This document shows positions 1 through 12,300 of a stretch of DNA of 64,000 nt, one piece after another. The notes under the pieces were generated by a model that was given only the letters and a program-made list of their open reading frames with translations, was not told where the DNA came from and did not search any database. A program made the translations under genes and the position numbers. Position 1 is the stretch's first letter; each line of letters begins with the position of its first letter. Source of the stretch: Brachionus manjavacas (taxonomy: Eukaryota; Rotifera; Eurotatoria; Ploima; Brachionidae); contig JAHQIY010000019.1 of assembly GCA_019054805.1 (NCBI GenBank), forward strand, positions 402,001-466,000, written 5' to 3'.

Positions 1-44
1 GACAACAACCTTTGTAGCTATTTTTATTTTATATTTTTTCTAAA

Positions 45-361
45 ATGTCGCTGACGATCCGAATTCGCAGCTTGTACCAAGAGAATTCGATAAGTCTGTC
101 AAAAAGTATACTTTCAAACGCCAACGACAAGAGCCTCATTCAAAATTTAAATCTAATCCCGGCCAGCAAGTACAGTCTCATCGAATGCCGACTCAAAATA
201 TATTTCATCAGCTCAAATGGCAAAAGAATTAACCTGACTAAGCAAAACGTCAACGAGCCGAGCGACACTAATCGCATAGTCTTCAAAATTGACAACAAGC
301 CAATTCGGTTTGGAGACAGATTGGAAATTCTATGCTTCAAGCCAAACAAGTTAGCCGTCAA
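45..361 (+). CDS. Ferlin exon 1: start of C2A
   Basis: Encodes residues 1-105, beginning [12 protein letters not shown], which parallels the first beta strand of otoferlin C2A. The exon ends with two bases of a codon at a GTAAAA donor. The alternative that coding continues to the stop at 363 is unlikely, because exon 2 continues the same C2 fold in the right phase. An upstream exon cannot be excluded, as only 44 bases precede the start. Confidence 0.7.
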
Positions 362-3300
362 GTAAAATATATTCTTTTTTCATTGTTACTTTATCATGAG
401 ACTTTAAAATGAGGATTTAAAAAAAAATTTATCACCATTCTAAAATATTTTATTAATAAAATAAATTAATTATAAAATTTAATACAGAAGCAAATTTTAT
501 ACTAAGCATTCACTGCTAAAATTAATTTTCAAATCTGCAAAGCTCTGCATTTTTAAATTAAAATCTAAAAATTTTATTTTGTAAGTGTAAGAATTTTAAA
601 TTTTTTTTAATGCTTGATCATTTAAGTGCCTTTTTGGTCAAAAATAATTAAATTAAATGAACATTGAACTTTACCTTTATTTTTATAAAAAAAATACTTG
701 TGTATTGACGGAATTTTAGAATTTTTTCTAAGCCCATTTGAATTATTTTCAACAGTCCTAATGCTTGAGACTTAGGCTTGTTAAGATGAGATTAAGCCTA
801 CACTCACCAAGCATTTATGTCGTGTTTTTTTAATCCAAAATATTTTGAAAAAATTTAAGTAATTATACTTAGTTATAGCTTTTATTTTTGAAGAAAAAGT
901 TAAAACATTGAGGATAAAAAAAATTATTTAATTATTTGAAAAATGTGCTAAAAAATGATAACAAATTTAAGAAAAAGTCCCTAAAGCCTTGGCCGTTTGG
1001 AATGGAGACTTAGTTCTTCAAGCATCTTTCAAAGGAAATATTTTCTTTATTATTTTATAAAGAAAATATTTCCTTTGATATAGCTCAGCAAATTTCAATC
1101 TTAGATATTCAAAAAAAAAAGTTCCAATTTTAGACAAGTAGCAAAAAATATGTTCTAATAGACCGAATTTAACCAAATTTTGTATAAATATTAAATAGAT
1201 TTTAACAAATAAGAAAATTAAAAAATCTAGTTGTTCCATGGTTTGCTAAAAGAAAAAGTCCACCTAGAACACCTTTACCTGTAAACCACATCCGTTCTCC
1301 AATTTTCTCTTATTCGCTTTATTTTAAAGAGCAATAAATAACTATTAAAATGAGCCCTAAATTTTTTTTTAGGGCTCAATAATTAGTAATTTAAAAATTA
1401 GTCTCTTTTCTGATATATAAAATGTCCATCCATTCAATGTGATTTCATTTCAATTCATTGTTACTTTTTAAATCTTACATTCTTCACTTTCTTTAAGATT
1501 CATGATTGACCCTTAATATTTTGGCACAATATTTTTAGTAAAAATTCCACAGAAATAGTAAAAAACCCATAAATATATAAAAAAGAAATAATATTAATTT
1601 TGTGTCAATTTTTTTATTTAAAATTAATATAAATAGTAAGAATACCCAAAAAAATTAATTTTTCTATTTAATCAATAATGAAAAATATTTTTAGTAAAAA
1701 AAAAAAAAAAAAAAATTATCAGAAATTTAAATTTTTTTTCCTTGTACAACCATTTGGACAATAAAAACCTTTTTTTTCTTCATTGGGGCATTACAAGTTT
1801 TACAAATATTCTCTATTGATAAAGCTGCATCATTCGACTTGTGTCTTTTAGATGATGTTGGAGCTTATTCAAGTTCTTTATCCGAATCGTCTTCAGATTC
1901 AAGTATGACATTCTCTTCGTTCTGAATACAGTCCGCTGGTTGATGTTGTAGGCACGACCTTGTTTTATTTTTTGATCCTCGCTTTGGCTTGTATATCCAT
2001 GCCAATATCATTGAAGTTCATCAATTCTAAAATATCTAATATTAATAAATTTAAAGAAAATTTTTTGTGTTATGTTTTCATTAATTAAATTGTTTTATTT
2101 ACAATTCAATTATTCGATTTTTAAAAGTTTTTTTTTTAAATTTGAGAAGAAAAGTTCTAGATTATTTGACAATATTTAATTGAAATAATAATCTATTCAT
2201 TTGCTATTTTACTCAAAATAAGACAATGCAATCATTCAATTTTTTGAATTGAGAAAAAGCTAAGAAACAGTTTAGAATTAATTTTCTTTTTTCTTTGCTA
2301 AAAACGCAGTTCCTTAAAAATTGCAACTTTTAATTTTTCAATCATTTAATAGACACTCAATTTTTAAAATAATTATTGTACCTTTTGATAAAATTCTAAG
2401 ACAAATCAATAAGACAATTAAAATGGATAATGCATTATCAAATGAACAAAGTCAGAATTTGGTGCTGATTGAGCTCAGACTTTTTTTTAAGTCACAAGTC
2501 TTATCAAGTCAATGACTTAAATTTTTTTTTTTAATTAAAAGCTATGACTTGACTTAAATATTTAGAAAAAAAAAAAAAATTTCTAAATAAACCATAATCT
2601 TAAAATTGTATCGGTCAGAGTTATCTGCATTTATCCATAAGGTTATCCCTCAGACAAAAAATTTATTTCGTTGAATAACGCATTTTTATTAATAGGTGAT
2701 ACATTTCTTAAAGAAATAGATTTTAATTTTTTAACATTTTATGATTTTAGTGATTGTTAATTAAAAAAAAAAAATTAAATCCAAGTCATAATTGTGACCT
2801 AGACTTAAAACTGTGACTTTTAAACAAGTCTGATTGAGCAATTTTGGTCTAGGAATTTTTTTTTAACTTTGATGGAAGGCTTAATTCTCACAGATATGCT
2901 GAAATTTTAGAAAATAACTTGCTTGAATCAGTGGATATGCTAAGACAAGACATATTCCATCAAGAAAATGCGCCTTGTGATCGAGCCAGATTAGTAAAGT
3001 AAAGGTCCAAAGATAAATTGATGGAAATTGTTCCAAGCATTCTAAATAATGTACCCAGAACAATTTTTGAGTAGACTCTATTTCAAAAAGAATTGATGAG
3101 TGATTGAAAAATAAAGATGGTTCAACTCGTTTCTTAAAATTTTCATTTTTTAAAACTAATCTCTTTATAAAAATTAAATTCCAGACCAACTTGTATTCCT
3201 TATGCTATTTTTTTTAAGATTAATGAGTGAATTTTAAAAGGATGATTTTAAATCGTGCACCCGTTTCTGAACTTTTTCACAGTTCTGTATTTTCGAGTAA

Positions 3301-6300
3301 CAAATATGTAATCTAAATTTTATTTTAGTCCTTTTGCCAAGTACACAATGTTGCTGGATTTTTTGCTGAGTAAAAAAGATGACTTGTGCGCTCAGTCAAA
3401 GATACACATAGATGACTATTTGATCGAACCCTCAACTAACAAGGCATTGAAGAAAAAAATTTCATTTGACTTAGGCTATGAGACATCTGAGAACATTAGG
3501 CCGCATCAAGATCTAGACTCGGAAATTTACTCGTTTCAGAACAACTCGTGCAATCTAATCAACCATCCGCTGAATCAATCGACAGCCAGCGATTACATTC
3601 GGAGTATACTCAAAACGGGAGAATTCGCTCTCAACAAGTTCAATCTCACCGAAAACGACTTCTCTTATTCAAAGTATAACATTTTTTATTTAAATTGTCC
3701 ACATTATTTATTTTAAAACTATTATGTGATAATAGTTAATAAAATACTTAAAGTAAAATAACATAATAGTTTTAAAAACTTTAAAGGAAAAAAGAAAATT
3801 TAAAAAAAAAATTTTTGTACAAAATAAATATCAATTTTATTCTTTCATTACGAAAAACTAATTAATTTAAAATTTCAAAAAGGGCCAGTCTAAGTTTTCA
3901 TTTTTTTTAAATATCTAATAAACGTAGGCCAAAGGTATATTCTTGTTTAGATAATACGCCCAAGTAACACAACTAATCATACTAATAAGACGGCAATTAG
4001 ACGGGTCTTGAGTTGGAGAAGATTTCTTTGGTATCATATTTATACTTGCTAGTTTCCAATCTTTTGGGATCCTGACTTGTTCCAAATTTATATTAAAAAG
4101 CTGACTTGTTTCTTGCTAAGTCTCTTTAAGCTGTTTTTAATAAAAGATTGTGAATTCGATCCAGACCAAGTCTTGCTACATCTCTCTTTCAATTTAAATG
4201 TTTTTTTACCAAAACTTATTGTCTATTTGTAGATATTCAATTGAAGGAAATTTTCTCGAGAAAGCCAAATAGTATTACGATAATCAATTGGGAACTTATT
4301 CATTTCTAAGAAAAGATTATCACTCATTTATTAGTTTAAATTTGTTTCTCAGTTATAATTTTTAAAGAAAATTCAGCAACTTAAAGTTCATGATCAGTTT
4401 TTGATGCTTAAGATGATCAAACCAAGTTTGTTCAAACTTGGTATTTTTGATATTTTTATTAATAAATACAAAAAATTTATGAGTATTTAGTCCTTAAATT
4501 TATTTAACAATTCAATTAAATTCAATTTATATTACAGTCATAGTGAGTCATTTTTTGCAGACTTTTTAAAAATTATTTCTAGATTAAAATGGTTTAATTT
4601 TTTGTTTGAATAACAAAATGTATCCAATGTTGAAATAACATTGAAAAAGTGCGATGTTTCAAATATTTTTTTCAGTTTCAAATAAAAATTTTTTTTTCAA
4701 TTTTTAATTTTATATTGCAAGCATGAAAAAATTAATGTTTTTTATACATTTTGACTTTGGATTAGTGATATGATAATCCTTAAGATAATATTTGTAGTTT
4801 AGAAAACTATCTGCGCTCTGTTATAAGTTTTTGAGGTCTAGTTACTAGAAAAATTCTTTTTTTTAGATTTTAGTTCACCCATATTGAGTTTTTTTCATCT
4901 ATTTAGAAAAAAGCTAAATATAATATTAAAAAATAGGATAGATAAAAAAAAAAATTAGATAAAAAATTAAAGTTGGGTGGGCTAGGTAATATTATGCGAT
5001 TTTTTAAATTGATCTATATCAACACAAGGTCAAACAGATCAGATAAAATGCTATTTCTAAAGCTTTTTCAAATTTACAAAACAAATAAAAAATTATTGAC
5101 TTCAATTGTTCATTTATTAAATAGTTTTATTCAATTTATTCACATAATTTTAAATTTGTTCACCTAATTCTATTTTGGTTCACCTTTAGGGGAAATAATA
5201 GTTCAGAAAACCTGAGAACAAGAATTGTTCACATATTAAAGGTAAACTATGGTTCACCTAACCGACTAGACCAAGTTTTACAACTTTTTAATATAAATTT
5301 TAATCTAAATGAATTATTTATCTTTTTTTTCTTATTTAAGTTTATTTTTAACTTTTTTTCATTATTTTTTTTATTCTGAAAGAGCATTAGCTCGGTACAG
5401 ATAAACAAATAAACAGATAAATAAATAAATTATTTAAAAGTTATAAAAGGAATTTTCAATATTTTTTTCAAATTTCTATAAAAAATTAAATTCATTCTAT
5501 TTCATTATTAAGTTTAATTTCAAATATGAAAATGCTTGCAATATTTACTTAAAATAAAAAAAAATACAAAAATTTTTTTTTAAATTCAATTTTTTAAAAT
5601 TTAGTAGGGAAATATGGAATATTTTATTTTTTCTTCATATAAAAATCAGATGATAATTATTTAGTGATTATTAATTGTGTTTAAAAAAGTTTAGTTATTT
5701 GTTAAAAATTAAAAAAAATTTTTTTTTCAAATCTAAATTTAAAATTTTAATTTAAAATTTAATTATAATTGATTATGAACTTAAATTTGGCAAATACAAA
5801 ATTTTCTCACTCTTGAAAATTTTCCCCAAAATAAAAGCAGTAATCTTTGAAAGAATTAATAAAATCAATGTTTAATAATTATCTTACAACAGTTCTTTCA
5901 AAATTTTCTGATTTTCTTTACTCCGGATATTTTCTGATTTAAATTTTTTTTAAATTTCACTTTATTTTGATTTTTATAAAATTTATAGTTAGGGTTTGAC
6001 TCCTGGCAGTTTGGTCGTTAATCTACCTTTGAGTTTCATGTTGAATTGTTTTGATAATGATAAAAAAAAATAAAATTTTGAACTGATGCAAGATAAACAA
6101 AAAATATTTTAAAATAATCACCAAAAAATCAATGTTGAAAAAATATGTCAAAATTTATTTATTATTTATTAATTAATATATTAATAGAAAATGAATTACG
6201 TGATTTTTTTCAGTCTTTCAGACCTTTTTTTTCAAAAAATTAGTTACTGAAATAAAAAAATGATTTTTTGTTAAAATCATTAGAATATGAAAAATTTAAT

Positions 6301-9300
6301 ATGATAGATGTTTTATTATTAAATTAATTAGATAAATAAATTTGTTTAGTTAAAATAATAAAACTTTTATCCATCATTTTAAAAAATTTAATTTTCCAAA
6401 GTAAATTGGCTATTTACGTGTCCGATTTGACCGACGAGTCGGTCCGTAGCTGGCTCCAAGATATCAATCACTGTCCTTCCTCTCTTAACCTAGCGTTGAA
6501 CTTAATAATGTCTTACGAATTGAACAATGAGCAAAAAAATAGATTCAAAAAGGCTGTTATTAGGAACAATTTGAGCCATAGCCCCAACGAAACAATGTAC
6601 TCAAATGAAATTTATTTGCCCAATTTGCTCAGTCAAATTTTTTACACCGAATGGACAGAGAAAATATACAGTTGGCAAATAAGAGTCAGAATTATCGAGC
6701 TAAAGCTAATGCATGGTCTGGAAGAAACAGTTTATTGTATTGTTAAAATTGGTGACCAAAAATTTCGCACCAACGATAAAAGCATTTCCAATTTGCACTA
6801 CACTGACGATGATGAGACTTTTATAGCAAGAATTGAATGCAAACAGTATCAAAAAGCGTTCAATTACAAAATTTCTGTATCAGTTTATTTCAAAAAATTT
6901 CTCTATTCGGACCAATTTGTGGGAAAGTTTGAGGTTGATTTCGGAACTATATATCGTTTGCCTGGCCATGAGGCGCATCATAAATGGGGAGAACTTTTCT
7001 ACATTAATGACAAAGCTGACTCAACAGACGAAGGAATATTTAACTCGGAAACGGTTTCAAGAGGTTTTGTAAAGTTCGATGTCATTCTACAATCAAAAGG
7101 TGATAAAGCAAAGGTTAGTTTTGGACTTATTTTTTTAAAGGCATATCAAAGTTTATCGTCAAATAATTCACTAAAGTTGTGGTGACAAAATTTTTTTAAT
7201 AGAAATATTAATTTTTTATCAACTAATTAAATAAAAAGTAGATTAAATTTAGAGAATAATAAATAGGTTCATTTTTTGAACTTATTTTTTTAAAATTAAT
7301 AAATCATTAAATATTTCAAGATATAGTCTTTATTTAAAAATATATATAAGGCACTATAAATATTATAATACCTCATTATATTCTGGTAAATGTATTTTTT
7401 AAAATATCTTCTATAAAAAAAGCAGAAAAAATCACTTGGTAATATTTATCTGATAGCAGTGTATTTTTACACGGAAGGGATGTTAAATACAAAAAAAGTG
7501 AAATACATTAAGTGATTCAACATCGGGTGTTGTTTTTAAATGATACCATTTGAATTACTTTACTGAATAAAATTTACAAGAAAAAAATAGACACATTATT
7601 AAAAATAATTAGTATTTAGTAATCTAAATAGATATTATTTTTTCTACTCGAAAAACTTTAATAATCAAGTAAGGAAATTAATAATTTTTATTTTAAAACA
7701 ATAAAGACTGAGATTTTTAAAAAATCCAAAAACTTTTTTCCTTTAAGTTTAAAATTAATTCTGTGAATGCAACACAGTGCAACATACGCAGTTGCATCAG
7801 CTGTCAAAGTCTGCTAAACTCTGCAAATTTAGCAGACATTATATTTCAATAAATTATAGCGGGGTGCCATTTGCAGAGATTATGCACATCAATAGCAGAC
7901 TTATGTCATAAGTGTTTGATGGTGAAAAAACTTTGGAATATTTTTACACAAAACTGATGAATTACCTTTGTGATCAAAATATAATGTTGAAATTTTAAAT
8001 ATTCAAGCATTCTGTATTTAAAAATATCGACTTAATTTCTACAAATTTTGAAAAAAAATTCAGAAAACTTAATTTAAATATTTCAATTTTTCACTTTTTT
8101 TTAAATTATTTTATAAATAAATGCATAAAAGAAGTTTAAATAGGTCTTTCTTTACAAAGGCACTAGCCTAGTTATATTTTTGAAATTGAATATTTTTTGA
8201 AAACAGTGAGTTCGTTTCATTAGTCTTAATATTTTGAATCAAGTTGTCATTTATCATTCTTTGTTAAATAAGGTTTTAACATTAAAGTCTAAAATAGTAG
8301 CAAAGTTTGAATTTTTTATTAAGAAATCTAAATAAATAATTAAATTAAATATTTTCATTAAGATCTTTTTTTAAAAAATAATTAATTTATGGTTGAACAA
8401 AATGTTTATTTTTGATGCACGAGCTTTAATATGCCTTTTAAAATGTTTGAAAAGTCCAAAAAATAATTTTTATAGATTCACTATGATGAATACAAATCCG
8501 ATGACAATGATGAAATTGAAAAGTAAATAAATCTAAATTAAATAAAAACTAATTTTAAATTTAAAGTAATATACTTGTACCGTATGGCCTCTGTGGTAAC
8601 ACTCAAATGTTAAAACTAGTTATAAACATCTACTCAGCTCAAATCCTAAATCAAAAGGACATGACAATTTTTGAACAAGTTAAAAGTTTTTTTGGCTATA
8701 AACAAAACCATCAAGTTTCTAATGAAGTAGAGCAAGTTTCGATACTTTTGTCTGATGAAGATCAAAAATCTGAATTAAACCCCTTCATACGCGTCTCATT
8801 CGCCGGACTAACTGTAACATATTTACTTTAATAAAAATTTTTCAAAACATTCCGAGGAATTACTAGAAAATAAAAATTTAAAAAAAATTTGCTATTTAAA
8901 CAAATTATAAAGATGAAAATTTTATAAAATCTTATCAAAATTTATTACTCATATTCATATTCTTCTTCCTTCAAGCGTAGGAAGTTTTAGCTATTTAAAG
9001 CGTTTTTCTTAGTTTAAGTTTCTCCAATTCGTTTATTATTTCTTCAATGCTTGAAGTGTCTTTCTTCAAAGCATCGGATTCCAAACTTGAACATTATGCT
9101 GTAAATGAGGTCTTACAAAGGAGACACACAACTTCTTGAATGATTCCATGCTTCGATGTTTAAAAGTCAGATTATTTTGATTTTAGGACTGTGGCAATTT
9201 GAGATGAATTTTTCAATTCGTTATTGAAAAGGGTTTAGGGTTAGGCCATCATCAAAAACCATTTTTTGAGGAGACGATAACAAAATACAGCCAGATAATC

Positions 9301-12300
9301 TTTTTTTAATATGTTCAAGAATAAATCTAGTTCTGAGTGTTAAAGGAAGAACTAGATTGTATTAATGTTTCGACAAATCCCCATCTTTTTCAATGGCAAA
9401 TTTAATAACTTCTTAAAAAGCTCTTAAATTTATTTTTTTATTTTTATTCTAATTTTTTATTTATAACTTTAAAAAAAATTTTTTAACTTTAATAGAGGCA
9501 TCTAAAAGTTAAGATATTAAAATCGATTTTTGATTTCATTTAAGTAATTTTGATGTAAGCCTTACAAAAAATTGGAAATTTTTTAATTTTTTAAAAATTG
9601 GAAATTTTTTAATTTTTTAAAAAATTATTTTCTCGATCCATTTTAAACTGATTTTTGTATTCAATTGGTTTAATTTTTTGTGTATGAAATACAAAATCCA
9701 ATGTTGAAATAACATTGAAAAAGTGCGATGTTTCAAATATTTTTTTCAGTTTCAAATAGAAAAATAATTTTAAATTAGTGTTGAGATCCGTACAAGCGGA
9801 CACTTGACCGGCCAAATTTTCAGAAACCGTGACCGTGTCCGCATTAGCCGGACAACCTTTAGGCGGCGTCATTTGGCCGGTCAGCTAGGCGGTCTAATTT
9901 TTGGGCCGCCAAAATAAACGGTCTAAAATATACGGGCGGCCAAAAACTGGTCAACTTTTTGGTCAACCAAATCAGAGAAAATGCTATTTCTAAAGCTTTA
10001 AATTTAAAAAAAACAAAAAATAATTAATTTCAATTGTTTATTTTTAGTTACGAGATTTAGGCATTCACTTATTAAATAATTTTATTCAATTTGTTCACCT
10101 AATTCTATTTTGGTTCACCTTTACGTGAACAAAAAAATTAGGTGAACTAATAGTTCAGAAAACCTGAGAACAAGAATTGTTCACATTTAAAAGGTAAACT
10201 ATGGTTCACCTAACCGACTAGACCAAGTTTTTAATATAAATTTTAATCTAAGTGAATTATTTAACTTTTTTTTCCTATCATTTTTAAGTTTATTTTTAAT
10301 TTTTCTATATACTGTTATTCCGAAGAAGCATTAGATAGGTACAAATAAACAAATAAATTATTTAAAAGTTAAAAAATAATTTTCAATATTTTTTTTTCAA
10401 ATTTTCATTAAAAATCAAATACATTCTATTTCACTAAAGAGTTTAATTTCAAATATGTAAATGCTTGCAATATTAACTTAAAATTATTTTATTTTTTTTG
10501 ACTGAAAAAAATATTTGAACCTAACCCATCGCACTTTTCAATGTTATTTCAACATTGGATACATTTTGTTATTCAAACAAATTAAACCAGCTGTATTTGC
10601 TAAATTTTTTGTTGAAGTTTTTTTTGAAGTTTTTCTATTTCAAAAGTATTTGTACCAAGCATTTTAAACTAAATTTAAGAAAGAAATTCAAAAATTAAAT
10701 GAAAATAAAATTTGCAAAAAAACAGTTTTATCAATATATTGGGAAAATTTTATTTTATTTTAAAAACTACATTAAAATTATTAAAATTTAATCCAAGATA
10801 GGTTTTAATATCTAAAAAAACTCTTTGAATTGATCATCAATTTCAATATGCCTTAATAAAACAAATCCTTTTTTGGGCATATTTTACTTTTAGGTCTATT
10901 GAAAAATCTTGCCAAATTAAACAACTCAATTTAAATCTAAGTTTATTAAATGGAAAACGAATTTCTAGCAAAAAGTTAGTGGTTTATATAGCAGCTTGAA
11001 CATCTGCGTTTAGTTTAAGTTAAAATAAATAATTCTTTTTAATAATCAGGATCATTTGATTGAATATACAGATTGTGTAATCAGAGAGTGGAATAGTCTA
11101 TTTGAGACAGAAGTCGATGCCTCGAATGTAAACCAGTTCAAAAACAGCCTCGATGCATGGAAGTATTCCGGTCGACTTGTGGGAATTTGAGGAACTTAGG
11201 AAGTTTAAGAGTAATTACCTTTTTGGAACAATTTTGCAACAGATTGCTTGTTTGTAGAGGAATTCGATGTTTATTGAGTTGTTCTCGATCTCTCTTATTA
11301 TTTCTTTCTCTTCCTTTCTTTATAAAGAATTGTTTTTTCATTTTCTTATTATAATTAAGAGATTGTACTTATTATGAAATAGAAAACTTTTAATTAACTT
11401 TGTATATGTAACTAGATTTTTATGCATCTAGCTCCCATAGAAGTCTTCCTAGTACGACATCTCCACAGGAATTCTTGCCGTAGCTTATTTCTATTATTTT
11501 TATTATTAATATCTTGATTTTTAGAGAGAAAATTTTCAAATTAAGCATTATTGTCATCATTTACTCATGAAAAATAAATTGTGAATTCATAATAATAATA
11601 TTAATAAGCTACGGCAAGCAAGCTTGCGGAGGCGGTCTACTAGGAAATCGCCTATGGTAGCACATTACGCAATAAAAGGAATATTACAGAAATAAGAGAA
11701 ACTGATAAGATTATGTAGTCTAATAGACATTATTGGTAACTTTGATATACAATACAATATACAATAATAAGTCAAAATAATAGAAGAAACTGAGAGGGTT
11801 ATATAATAAAGAAATTAAAAAGATATATAAACAAGATTATCATGTGGTAAAAACTTGGTGGCATTAAAATTAAACATTAATTTGAAAAATAATTGCACGG
11901 AATTGCACAATTTTTAATTGCAGCAGTAAAAACAAAATTTACTTTTGATCTTACAAGAAAACGAGTCCCTGTCTAAAACAAACCAAATCACCCGAATGGA
12001 ACCATTCGATTGAGTTCATTTTCAGATTTCCGTCTTTGGTCCGCTTGATCAAAATCGAATTGTGCACTGAAGAAAATTCGGTAGTGCGTGTCTTGGCCAA
12101 AGAGTATCTAGTCATAAGCGACATATCAAATTACCACAACGACTTGAACTACCTGCCGACCTATGGACCGAGCTACATCGACTTCTACAACGAGCCCAAC
12201 AACATGCGCATAAAAAAATTCAACAACTCTCAAAGCCAAGAGGATTTCAATCCTTTGGTCCACGAGCCGTGCTCTAACTCATATACCCCATTGGAAGCAA

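Larger units (their letters stand above)
362..3328 (+). other. Ferlin intron 1, no host exon seen
   Basis: AT-rich intron. It contains a 20-bp perfect hairpin (1030-1077), a small hairpin around 1350-1380 and, on the minus strand, a SWIM-family relic at 1741-2027. Several homopolymer runs are present. I see no further coding exon. Confidence 0.6.
3674..6401 (+). other. Ferlin intron 2, transposon-filled
   Basis: Holds a minus-strand LINE reverse-transcriptase fragment (about 3930-4210) and copy A of a terminal-inverted-repeat element (about 4589-5560). The remainder is low-complexity AT sequence without a recognisable exon. Confidence 0.6.
8814..11957 (+). other. Ferlin intron 5, transposon-filled
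   Basis: Contains, in order, a minus-strand LINE fragment (8950-9380), TIR element copy B with a GC-rich insert (9668-10588), a plus-strand LINE 3' end (11040-11513) and a minus-strand LINE 3' end starting at 11595. The exon 6 acceptor is at 11957. Confidence 0.6.

Noticed and set aside
2881-3189. Minus-strand 102-codon frame in ferlin intron 1
   Set aside because: Contains plausible words but no domain, no splice partners and AT-biased composition; not called as a gene.
9609-9872. Minus-strand 87-codon frame through the GC-rich insert
   Set aside because: It crosses the boundary between AT-rich TIR and GC-rich block and has no recognisable domain; likely chance.
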